Positions 21,240 through 30,829 of a stretch of DNA of 64,000 bases are shown here, piece after piece. Position 1 is the first letter of the stretch. Every line of letters starts with the position of its first letter. The position numbers and the translations under genes are program-made. The stretch is from Nemertoderma westbladi (Eukaryota; Xenacoelomorpha; Nemertodermatida; Nemertodermatidae): assembly GCA_032718475.1 (NCBI GenBank), contig JAUCBJ010004513.1:1-64000 (forward strand), in the 5' to 3' direction. The notes beneath the pieces are model-generated. The model saw nothing but the letters and a program-made list of their open reading frames with translations. It had not been told where the DNA came from and ran no database searches.

Positions 21240-22085
21240 TAAAGACGTTAGCAATTGACGTTATTGCGCACACAAATACATCTGGTTAATTCAGGGATGA
21301 CTTGTGGCTTTAAATGGTCAAAATGACAACAGTATTTGACTGTTGTGAAGACTTCCCTCGTTGCACACAGGTTGAATATAAATATATCTATCCGTGAATT
21401 AATGTACAAGGAGGCCAAATTGGTTATTTTATTGGGCTGATTTTGCAATCCGTTCCCATAATTATTTAATATTTTATTTATAATACGACGTTAACAACTG
21501 ATGCTTATTATGATGTGCAAGTACATCGGATAGGTTCAACGATGCCTTGGGACATCCAAACATTCAGTTTGTCAAAGGTATAAACAATATATTTATTCAT
21601 ATTGTTATGTGGGGACTTCTCTTATTGTACACCGGCGAACATTAAGCCATTTATAACATAAGTTATTGTACAATAAGACCAAATGGGATATATAGTATAA
21701 TTACACAGGGTGTTGAACAACATTTTTACTCAGCAGTGGGAGTTTATTCCGTTCCCGTGATTTGTCATATTTTATTGACGTGCTATGGGACTTCTTTTAC
21801 TGTACACTTTCAGAGCATAAGCCTATTATAGACTCGTAGATTAATGTACAATAAAGCCAAATTTATTTTGTGTCACAATTATGTAGCCTAAATATTTACA
21901 TTATATTCTTACAGGTACAGCGTACATACATGATATTCTTAGAGCGTACATACAGTATATTCTTACAGCGTAAATAAGCTAAACTTTAAGAATCTGCACT
22001 CTTTAAATTTTTTTTTAAAAAATTTTGCTATGTTAATCCGAATTTACAATAACCCGTTCCCACGATTTGATGGAATGTTATCATC
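21240..22085. repeat. Diverged ~300-bp tandem repeat, about three copies
   Basis: The phrase ccgttccc followed by a variant of 'gatttgtcatattttat' recurs near 21,453, 21,752 and 22,051, about 300 bp apart. The phrase 'ttaatgtacaataaagccaaat' and variants recurs near 21,398, 21,670 and 21,845. The repeats lie in the 3' noncoding part of BEL-2, the same relative place as the tandem repeats of BEL-1 and BEL-3, but are unrelated in sequence. Confidence 0.6.
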
Positions 22086-22105
22086 ACAATCGTATCCAAT
22101 GTTTA

Positions 22106-25100
22106 TTAATTTGGATTAATGTGTTCAAAGGAATACAGTGTTGGTTTTTTACGACCATAATCGCCTGAATCCTCGCGGGCTATTTCCAACAAACAGAGCC
22201 GTCCAATTGGTCTATTCAATGTTTGAGGTACGAATTCTAATTTCTTCTTATCCTTCTCCCTTTGTTTCTTCTTTCTCATTACGATGAGGTCGACTGATCT
22301 CACAAGTCCGTCAGCGGATGTATGGACAACTGTGACACGTCCAGTTTGCCATCGCTTCCTCGGGATATCGTCGTCGACTATTAGTACTACGTCATCAATT
22401 CGAAGGTTTTCCTGACGACTAAACCATTTGGTGCGCAGTTGGAGAGATGGTAAGTAGTGTTTCTCGAAGTGTATGGCGAATCTATTGGAAAGTAATTGCA
22501 TCATCCGCCATGTTTGACGTAAGTATATATGGGAATCTTCCGAATTAGAAACAGGTACCATAACGATGGGTTTCTTCATCAGGAAGTGGGCAGGTGTCAG
22601 CGACTCCAATGACTTCGGATCAGACGAAGCAGGCATCAATGGACGGTCGTTAATGTAAGCTGCTATTTCTTCCAGAAAGGTGCGAAGTAACTCATCTGTT
22701 AGGTATGCCCCGCATGGTATCACGTGGTGGAACGCTATTTTAACACTTCGGATCATCCGCTCCCAGCTACCTCCCCACCATGGTGCGTCAGCTGCGTTGA
22801 ACGTCCAAGTTGCCGCGTTTACTCTCAATAACTCATCAACTTGTTCCTGGTTCCATCTATCAACATATGTGGTGATTTCTCTGCTAGCGCCGACGAAATT
22901 GGTTCCTTGGTCAGAACGTATAGTTTGACTGCTGCCGAACCGTGCTATCTGTCGTCTCAAACACAAAAGGAAGCTATCCATCGACATGTCGTTGACCATA
23001 TCCAGATGTATCGCTCTACACGTCTGACAAACAAATATAATACACCATCGTTTTACTTTGGTACGTGCTCGTTTGACCTCTATTGGTCCAAACATGTCAA
23101 CACCGGTGTTTGTGAACGGCGGTTGGTAGCAACTTACCCTCTCACGTGGTAACTCCGCTTCAATTTGGGTTAATGGCTTACTGTACAGTCTTTTACAGGG
23201 GATGCAATTCCTTAAAATTTTATTAAGTGACTTACGGGGTTTAACCAAGTAATAACGAGTGCGCAGTTCACTAAGAATTCGTTCACGGCCAGCATGGTAA
23301 AGTTTGGCATGTGTGTCTTGAATTAACTTACATTGTATATCTGGGCTATATATTATTATTGGGAATATGGTATCCTTAGACACAGGAGCGTTAGTCAATC
23401 TACCTCCTACCCTAATTAACCCATCTATCATGACACTTGTGTAATTGTCACGCAACGTGATGCCTGGTTCACTCACCAATTTATTGTACCTTGCTGGGTC
23501 ATCGAGTTTCTGAGAAAGACGCAGTAGTTGTTTATTAGTCTCGTCAATATCTCCTCGCGTCACTGCTGGTGTACAGTCTCTAGACACACCAAAACGGTAG
23601 TGCACGTATTTCTTGAGATATGTCACGCTCTTACAAAGTCTATACCAAGAACTATAGTGATTCATTGCTTCTTCCAATAAGGGTGATAATCCTTGTTTTA
23701 TGTTAGGTAATGTATCACTTGATTGTCGTGGTGTGATCTTTGAAGTATCACTAATATGGTTTGGTAAGTCTGAATTGGTTGTTATGTTTTCATGGGGTTC
23801 CTCATGTTTAGCGAAATACGAATTCTGAAGTCCAGTTTCTGGTTTCCGGGCCAAGTCATTGTCAACTATTTGGGCAGTTATATCAAGTGGTTTGGTGAAT
23901 AACTTTGATTTTGTAGTTTTCCTTGGCTTTATTATTTCGGCTCCCTTAGCCTGTCGGATTTCTGCCGGTGTCAGATTTTTCGGCCATTCGTTTCCAGCCT
24001 CCCATAAGAACTCTGGTCCGTTGAGCCAACATTTGGTATTAATCAACTCTCTTGGAGTCGCACCACGCGAAGCAATGTCAGCGGGATTGATAGTACCGGG
24101 GCAATGCCTCCATTGATCCACCTTTGTGCGGCTGAGCATGATTGCAACTCTGTTCGTTACATATACACTAAACTGACATACTTCGTTAGTTAAATATTCT
24201 AGAACCAAGACAGCGTCAGTCCAAAATGTAGTCCTTGATATTTCAAAATTCAAATATTCAGTCACGTTTTTAGCAACAGTTGTTGCATAGAAACCTGCTT
24301 TCAATTCTGCCCTAGGTGGTCGTGTCCTTAACTCTTTATTCACAATGAGAGCTTTAGAAGCAACCAAGGCTACACGTACATCGTGAGGGGTTTGTACACG
24401 CAAGTAAGCTACAATACCTAGTCCAACCTTGCTCGCATCACTGAAGACATGTAACTGGTACTCATAATTAGGTAGTACATGGCCAAAGTAGGCCCGTGGT
24501 ACCTTAAAGTCCTCAATTTCTGGCAAAGTCTCCTCCCAAGCTTGCCAACGGGCCAACAACTTACCAGTCAACGGGTCATCCCAGGAATTGTTTTCTTCCC
24601 ACATATCCCGAACTATACACCTAGCCGTCAAGATAACTGGGCCAATGAAACCAATGGGATCAAAATAGGTGCTTAATATGCTAAGGCATATTCTCTTAGT
24701 ACGTTTACTCTCACTTCTCACCTGTAGTTTGAATGACATTTCATCAGTTTCGGCGTTCCATCTTAAACCTAATGTCTTTGTTTCCGGTAAATCATCACGT
24801 GTCAAATCCAGATTTTTCGCACCACGGTCTTCGAATGGTATTGAGTCCAGAAACTCTCTGGAGTTGCTAGCGAACTTCGTGAGCTTGAATCCTCCTCGTT
24901 TAAGACATTCTACTGTACCTTTCGCTATGCTTATCGCCTCCTCAACGGTTGGAACAGACTTCAAGTTGTCATCCATATATATATCTTTCTTGATATTTTC
25001 TAGGACGGCGGGCGAGAAATCATGTTGGTTATCGTCCGCCGTGGTATGAACAATGAAGCATGAGTTAGATGGGCTGGAATTAATGCCAAACGCTTGTACT

Positions 25101-28100
25101 GTCATCCAATATTCCTTCAGAGGTTTTCTAAAGTCTCCGTCTGGCCACCAAAAAAACCGGAGGCTATCTCTGTCTACTTGTAGGGCCTTCACTTGTAAAA
25201 ACATGCCTTCAATATCTGAGGCGAAGGCGATCGAGTATTGGCGAAGGCGAATCAAGATTCCTAGAAGGGATTGCAACATGTTGGGACCAGTCATTAATTC
25301 TGAATTCAGAGACTGTCCTTTATATAGAGCTGAAGCATCAAAGACCACTCTCACAGTATCTGGCTTGTCGGGACGTTCCACATAGTGATGAGTTATATAG
25401 TAAGTCCGATTTGATTCTGGTGTCCTTGTTGGCACTTCTTCAGCATACCCTTTTGTGATGAACTTCTCCATCTGTTCCCTATACATGTGCCATGCGTTAT
25501 GGTTTGCAGCCAATCGTCGCTTTAATTGTTCCACTCTCTTCTCTGCTAGAATTCTGTTGTTATGGAACTTGGGATCCCGAGAGCGCCAAAGTAAACCTAT
25601 TTCATACTTACCTTCATTCTTTAAGAATTTTGTGGTAGTCCGTTGTATGTCACGGGATCGCTCATCTTCAACAGATAAGGCTTTCTCATAAGAAGTTGGT
25701 CCCTCCCTTTCTTGTTTCATTATACTTACGAGTTGTTGCTCAGCATTATATTCAGCCTGAGCTCGCAAGATTTCACTTAATTCGTCATGTTCATCATTAA
25801 CAAAATTTCCTTGCAAAGAATTATAATTCTGCATTTGATAATTAATATACTGTTCGTCATCAATTAACTCTGTATCAGTCTCATCATTCTCTAGGTCTAT
25901 GTTTTGGTCATTGTCAGTCGATAAGACATTTTCAAGTGATGAGTCATAGCTAAGAACTTCGTTTACCTTTATACTTGCTCCGGTTCGTTCTTGTAAGGTT
26001 TTCGCTGAAGGTCCCGTACAATACCAACCTATCCGCGTCCTACATGCGTATGGTGCTAAAGGTAAAGGTTTTTTAGGTATCTTCTCCAATATCTCGAGAG
26101 CCTCATGTGCATTCTGTCCAATCAGGAGGGAAATTCCAGGACTGTCAACATCATAACGGGGTATGTTATGTTCGTTGGTGAATTCGTCTTCATCCCAATT
26201 ATATAATGGTGCTTGTCCCCTCGTGAAGTTCTTTATCGCCACCATTTTTACATTGTCCAATGAGTATATATGATCATGATTGGTCGGGGCTGACAGAGCA
26301 CCAATGCAATAGAACGTTTCCAATGTTGAAGTCCATTTTTCCATTACACCGGCTAAATTAAGTCGCATGGGATATATTTCGTGGTTGTCCCACAGTGTCT
26401 CAGCAAGATCTTTATCTATGAAGGTATTCGTGCTGCCAGAATCCATTAATGCATTTAGTATAATGCTTCTTTTACCTGCATGTAATCTCACCTGGACTAT
26501 AGGAAATTCTCTTACTCCTACATTCCTGGACTGTTTCAGTTTTGTCACCTGATTAACTGATGAGTGTTGTAATGGTGTGATATCGTCTGCTTCCGGGTTT
26601 GAGACATAAGTTAGGGCTCTTTCCATCATAACATGATACACATTACACGAGTCACTATCATCTGAAAACTCACCTGGATATGGAGAACCTGCCAGTTCGT
26701 CAGAGTCATACGGATCTTCGCAAGCGTCACTGAAGTGTACACGTTGTTCCATACTTCTAGGGGTGTAAGATTCGCTATGTAGCAGAGCATGATGTGAACC
26801 GTTACATTTTGGACACTCAATACCTACGATTTTGCACTCTCTCCTCAAGTGACCAAATTTCAAGCATTTGTAGCATATACGTTGGTTCTTAATAAACCAT
26901 CTCCTGGATCTTACACTCATCTTTAAAAATTCTGGGCATTGGTACATTTGATGACTTACCTTTGGACAAAAGGGGCATGTATTAGGATCTTTATTTGTTA
27001 CCGTTTTATCATTTGTGTTAGTTACTTGGGATCGTGGTAGTATCCCATTGGTTGATCTTATATCACGTTGGGTGGAGGTTTGTATATCACCTTTCGTATT
27101 TGTCAGTGTATGGAGTCGGCTATTGGGTTTACCGGTTGGTTTCGAATAGTAGACTTCCTGGCAATCAGATTCCATGTCTTCTCTCAAAGAAATACTGCTA
27201 TCGTATTCTGGGTCATAGATATTCATAACTCTTTTTCTGGGAACAATAACGGGTTTCTCGGTTGCTGGTTTGGCCTCACTTCCTCTTTCACGGACATCTC
27301 TCTGAAATTGTAGAGCGACTTCATCCTTGAGGAATTTAAGGAAGTCTCTCATGGTGACGTCACGCTGTCTATCACGTTTGTTTTGAACAACAAAACGATC
27401 CCATCGATTACCAACATTTCCCTTTGGTAGAGCACCAGCTATTTTATTGACGACCATGTAATTGTCATACATTTCTCCCTTATTCAACCAATCTAACTGT
27501 CTACACAACTCATGGACTTCATCCGAGAACTCAACCAAGCCTCCACCTGCTATACGTTTCTTTGTAATTAATTTGTCAAACACAAACATCGCAATGGTAG
27601 ATTGATCACCATACCTTTCAGAAAGTGTGTTCCATGCTTCTTGTAACCCTTGAGGATGACCTACATATTTCAGAGCCATTGTTTTTGGGGGTCCCTCTAG
27701 ACATTCAATGAGAAATCTTAATTTTTCTCCTTCAGTCAAAAGTGAGTTCTGTATATTGTCTTTAAAGTACTCGTGGAAAGGAAGCCATTTCAATGCATCT
27801 CCATTAAATTTTATCGTTTCACCTCCAGTTACAACCTGTCTCGCCTCAGTTCTGGCCATTTGTCTACTCAGGCTTTCTTGAATTGAGAGGTTAAGAAAAG
27901 ATGTCGATAAATTACCAAGGCTATCTGGTGGCTGGGTAACATTAGGTGGTACTTGCATGGGATTAGGGTTCAAGAATGGGTCAATAGGTGGTTGATCAGT
28001 GTCTCTCATTTGGGTCCTCATGGTTGCTATGTTTTCTGCATGCATACCAGTAGCTTGCGCTGATCTTTGAAGAATGTGTACATTCTGCCCAATTCTAACA

Positions 28101-29143
28101 TTTTCTGATGATGGTAATTGGTTATTAACCGCAGCTAATGTATCTTGAGCAGTTACTAGTTGTTGTTGAATTCCCTCCAGAACTTGAGTGGAATAGTATA
28201 TTTCATTTTGTTTTCTTTCAAATACTATATCATTCTCTTGGAGTTTATTTAGATCAGCTTCCTTCACTTTATTTAATCTCAAAATTTCATCTTGTACTCC
28301 CTTTAATTCGTTTAGATTTTCTGCATATGTATTTGCAAACTCACCATTATTTCCTAATGTATGTCTTAACTCTGAGATGGTGTCTCGCAGACCCTGTTGC
28401 ACCCTTTTGCCTTCCTCAATTTGGATTCTAGTTATCTCACTATCCATTGGTTTAATAATGTTTTTTGGCCTACATACTTTACCTGTTTCATTGGTCCTCC
28501 TTAACTGTTCAGGATGGGCCCCTTGCTCACCAATGACCACTTCCGACATATTTGCGGATCCATGGGTCTCATTGGTTCCATCAATGGCCAATCTACGGTG
28601 ACTAATCGGTGACAAACCACTCTCAAAGGAAACACGCTCATTCCGGGGAACTCTGACTGTGCTGGACATACATGGGTCACTAATAGTCTTCTCACCTTGT
28701 ACAAAACTTACAGTAGTATGTTTAGTCTGGTTCAATCCATGTGTCTTACCTGCGGGTCCAGCCTGAGCTACTGCCGACATAGCTGCGGTTCCATAGCCAG
28801 GGTTATTATGATTAAGTTCGGGTGTCTTACTAGTTACTAGAGTTACCTTTAGTTGTTTATTATTTGATATTTTATTGTTTGTCAATTGCGCTGGAACTGA
28901 CATATCTGGACCAGGTTCAGCTTCAGCTTCCTCATCAACATCTATAATGGTAACCAAGGGGGCAGATTGTTTTAGAGAGGATGTATCACTTTGGCAGGCG
29001 TCAGAATATGCATGTGGGTTAGATCTCGGTGGCATATCCGGCATCAGGATTAACGATGCTCGCTTTCTGCGACTGTTCTCGGCCCTCGAGGAATAGACTT
29101 TGCTTATGTCACTATCACTTGCACCCTCATCTGATGAGGTGAA
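22106..29143 (-). CDS. gag-pol: BEL-2 gag-pol polyprotein (main part, uninterrupted)
   Basis: An uninterrupted frame of 2,312 codons from the Met at 29,044, open about 33 codons further up to the LINE junction. Approximate residues from that Met: coiled-coil-like 200-320; DUF1759 capsid-like from 408 (IKFNGDALKWLPF); Cys/His zinc-binding motifs 690-750 (CPFC..., CYKCLKFGHLRREC, CPKCNGSHH); aspartic protease near 868 (LMDSGSTNTFID); RT with YMDD near 1,355; RNase H near 1,537 (FSDASKVGLG); integrase HHCC 1,905-1,950 and DDE core (VDMFGP, RSDQGTNF, GGSWERM) 1,980-2,100; DUF5641 to about 2,290. All catalytic residues I can check are present. The original start was upstream at 30,665 and is separated by the LINE. 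Length fits a full BEL/Pao polyprotein. Confidence 0.95.
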   Translation of the reverse strand, partial: FTSSDEGASDSDISKVYSSRAENSRRKRASLILMPDMPPRSNPHAYSDACQSDTSSLKQSAPLVTIIDVDEEAEAEPGPDMSVPAQLTNNKISNNKQLKVTLVTSKTPELNHNNPGYGTAAMSAVAQAGPAGKTHGLNQTKHTTVSFVQGEKTISDPCMSSTVRVPRNERVSFESGLSPISHRRLAIDGTNETHGSANMSEVVIGEQGAHPEQLRRTNETGKVCRPKNIIKPMDSEITRIQIEEGKRVQQGLRDTISELRHTLGNNGEFANTYAENLNELKGVQDEILRLNKVKEADLNKLQENDIVFERKQNEIYYSTQVLEGIQQQLVTAQDTLAAVNNQLPSSENVRIGQNVHILQRSAQATGMHAENIATMRTQMRDTDQPPIDPFLNPNPMQVPPNVTQPPDSLGNLSTSFLNLSIQESLSRQMARTEARQVVTGGETIKFNGDALKWLPFHEYFKDNIQNSLLTEGEKLRFLIECLEGPPKTMALKYVGHPQGLQEAWNTLSERYGDQSTIAMFVFDKLITKKRIAGGGLVEFSDEVHELCRQLDWLNKGEMYDNYMVVNKIAGALPKGNVGNRWDRFVVQNKRDRQRDVTMRDFLKFLKDEVALQFQRDVRERGSEAKPATEKPVIVPRKRVMNIYDPEYDSSISLREDMESDCQEVYYSKPTGKPNSRLHTLTNTKGDIQTSTQRDIRSTNGILPRSQVTNTNDKTVTNKDPNTCPFCPKVSHQMYQCPEFLKMSVRSRRWFIKNQRICYKCLKFGHLRRECKIVGIECPKCNGSHHALLHSESYTPRSMEQRVHFSDACEDPYDSDELAGSPYPGEFSDDSDSCNVYHVMMERALTYVSNPEADDITPLQHSSVNQVTKLKQSRNVGVREFPIVQVRLHAGKRSIILNALMDSGSTNTFIDKDLAETLWDNHEIYPMRLNLAGVMEKWTSTLETFYCIGALSAPTNHDHIYSLDNVKMVAIKNFTRGQAPLYNWDEDEFTNEHNIPRYDVDSPGISLLIGQNAHEALEILEKIPKKPLPLAPYACRTRIGWYCTGPSAKTLQERTGASIKVNEVLSYDSSLENVLSTDNDQNIDLENDETDTELIDDEQYINYQMQNYNSLQGNFVNDEHDELSEILRAQAEYNAEQQLVSIMKQEREGPTSYEKALSVEDERSRDIQRTTTKFLKNEGKYEIGLLWRSRDPKFHNNRILAEKRVEQLKRRLAANHNAWHMYREQMEKFITKGYAEEVPTRTPESNRTYYITHHYVERPDKPDTVRVVFDASALYKGQSLNSELMTGPNMLQSLLGILIRLRQYSIAFASDIEGMFLQVKALQVDRDSLRFFWWPDGDFRKPLKEYWMTVQAFGINSSPSNSCFIVHTTADDNQHDFSPAVLENIKKDIYMDDNLKSVPTVEEAISIAKGTVECLKRGGFKLTKFASNSREFLDSIPFEDRGAKNLDLTRDDLPETKTLGLRWNAETDEMSFKLQVRSESKRTKRICLSILSTYFDPIGFIGPVILTARCIVRDMWEENNSWDDPLTGKLLARWQAWEETLPEIEDFKVPRAYFGHVLPNYEYQLHVFSDASKVGLGIVAYLRVQTPHDVRVALVASKALIVNKELRTRPPRAELKAGFYATTVAKNVTEYLNFEISRTTFWTDAVLVLEYLTNEVCQFSVYVTNRVAIMLSRTKVDQWRHCPGTINPADIASRGATPRELINTKCWLNGPEFLWEAGNEWPKNLTPAEIRQAKGAEIIKPRKTTKSKLFTKPLDITAQIVDNDLARKPETGLQNSYFAKHEEPHENITTNSDLPNHISDTSKITPRQSSDTLPNIKQGLSPLLEEAMNHYSSWYRLCKSVTYLKKYVHYRFGVSRDCTPAVTRGDIDETNKQLLRLSQKLDDPARYNKLVSEPGITLRDNYTSVMIDGLIRVGGRLTNAPVSKDTIFPIIIYSPDIQCKLIQDTHAKLYHAGRERILSELRTRYYLVKPRKSLNKILRNCIPCKRLYSKPLTQIEAELPRERVSCYQPPFTNTGVDMFGPIEVKRARTKVKRWCIIFVCQTCRAIHLDMVNDMSMDSFLLCLRRQIARFGSSQTIRSDQGTNFVGASREITTYVDRWNQEQVDELLRVNAATWTFNAADAPWWGGSWERMIRSVKIAFHHVIPCGAYLTDELLRTFLEEIAAYINDRPLMPASSDPKSLESLTPAHFLMKKPIVMVPVSNSEDSHIYLRQTWRMMQLLSNRFAIHFEKHYLPSLQLRTKWFSRQENLRIDDVVLIVDDDIPRKRWQTGRVTVVHTSADGLVRSVDLIVMRKKKQREKDKKKLEFVPQTLNRPIGRLCLLEIAREDSGDYGRKKPTLYSFEHINPN

Positions 29144-29162
29144 ATAGTATTATGAGAGGCCT

Positions 29163-30186
29163 ACTACTACTAGGATCGGCATGCTGCATTGCAGCTGCAT
29201 TTTTAAGAATGCTGTGCCGGCTTTTCAACAAAATTGCACCGCCACAACTCCCTATCACCCATGACATTTGCTAGATCATCCGCATCTTTAAGGCCAGTGT
29301 CCTTTAAGATGCGTCTCAAGAAAGTCATGGGCTGTCCACCATGCTTATTCACTCCATGAGGCTGCCAAAGTACAAGATTATGCACAGGCTGGTCCTCACG
29401 GCGAAAGCAATGTCCTGCAAAGCGGAGGCGATTTTGTTCTAGTGTCAAGCTTGGGGGAACCAATGAGACACCTCCAATGTTATATAGTGTCTGGTTGGAG
29501 ATGTGTGCATTGTACTTGACACAATGTACCCGGCGTAGCATTCTTGTGAATGTGCCATCCAGAGATTTGGTGTCCTCAGCAGTTAGAGCCCAGCATGGAC
29601 TCCCGTAGAGGAGTACTGGAACTACTGCTGCTCTAAATAATCGGACCTTAAGTTTCCGATTAATTCTAGGTGACTTCCAAATCCTGGAAAGCCTATTCAA
29701 GGCTGCCCATGCCTTTCCCTTACGTATTCGAAGGTCCTCACCTGACTTCCGGATCCATGATCCCAGGTAACAGAAGTCGTCCACATGCTCAAGCATACCA
29801 TCCTTTGAGCTTATGCTCATCCGATCAGAGACTTGCTGAGGACTTTCAAAGTTAACTGTCAGAATTTTGGTCTTTCTGGAGTTAATAAAAAGACCAACAC
29901 TAGAAGCAGCATGTTCTAATGAGCTGAGGAGCCGCTGGGCTCCCTCTAATGATTCTGAGAGTACTCCTAAGTCATCAGCAAAGTCTAGATCAGTTAGGTA
30001 CTTGGCAGGATTTCCTCGACTTCTGGAGCCAGTAGGTGGAGTTATCATCACCCCATCTTCATTATGATGATCTAAGGACATGCGTAGAACATAGTCAACC
30101 ACAATAATGAACAAGAATGGTGCAAGTGTGTCTCCTTGGAGGACGCCCCATAACACTTCAAATGGTTCTGTGTTCTGTTCTGTGTT
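29163..30186 (-). mobile_element. LINE copy 1: 5'-truncated non-LTR element inserted in BEL-2
   Basis: Flanked by a perfect 19-bp target-site duplication (29,144-29,162 and 30,187-30,205, starting atagtattatgagagg). The minus strand encodes 317 codons of RT C-terminal half: QGDTLAPFLF, FADD catalytic box (LDFADDLGVL), then the thumb and C-terminal region ending KPAQHS. The 3' end is a palindrome-rich block (ATGCAGCTGCAATGCAGC) followed by a short TAG-repeat tail instead of poly(A). Only the C-terminal part is present, as usual for 5'-truncated copies. It is nearly identical to the copies at 60,236 and 61,815, so the family was active recently. Clade not assigned. Confidence 0.93.
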
Positions 30187-30205
30187 ATAGTATTATGAGA
30201 GGCCT

Positions 30206-30665
30206 GGTTACCTTGTATAATTTCATTGTCAGGCAATACAGTCATGTTCATGTCATTTCTACTGTAAATACCATCCCTGTCAGAATTGGAACTGTCACTA
30301 CTATAAGTGGGACTTCTTTGTGTTCTGACGTCCACACTTGCTGCTTGTTCTCGCTGGGAAGTCTTATTTTTCCATTTTTGCAAGTCTTTGTCCAACTCAG
30401 TATCCTTACTTGCCTGTACTAACCCTTTCCTTTTACTCTGTGCCCTAGTGCCGATCACAGATCTACGACGATCTACAAGCCGTGTGTCAGTTATTTGGAC
30501 TTCCCTACTATGTATTCTAACTGGGGGATGTACAGCTGCTGGACTTCTTGCTGGAGGAGGGGTTCTCAAAATCTTGTCACGGACTTCAAACCCATCACTA
30601 CTAGAAGCATTACTGGGTGCGGACATAAAAGAATTGTTATTTAAAGTAGATTTATGATCATCCAT
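30206..30665 (-). pseudogene. gag: BEL-2 N-terminal Gag fragment cut off by the LINE
   Basis: The ATG at 30,665 opens about 153 codons up to the LINE target site. The product is hydrophilic, rich in Ser, Asp, Arg and Pro (APSNASSSDGFEVRDKI, PTYSSDSSNSDRDG), without a recognisable domain. After removing the LINE and one target-site copy, this frame and the 2,312-codon frame are one base out of register, so BEL-2 carries a second small lesion or the junction is slightly altered. Start chosen as the first ATG after AT-rich noncoding sequence. Confidence 0.75.
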
Positions 30666-30829
30666 GTTAATTAATTAATTAAATATAATTAATTAAAAAG
30701 ATCCAATCTATAATTTATTTATAAACTGTAGCGCCTGCAAATAATTAATAATTATTAATGCAGTATATATAGTTTGTCAGTCAGTTGATTTCTGCAACAG
30801 AAATAAGCCACGCCACCTACTGAGAGAGA

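Noticed and set aside
29120-29146. Second CTGATGAG hammerhead-like core
   Set aside because: CTGATGAGGTGAAATAG lacks a pairable stem II and lies within the BEL-2 coding region (SSDEG).
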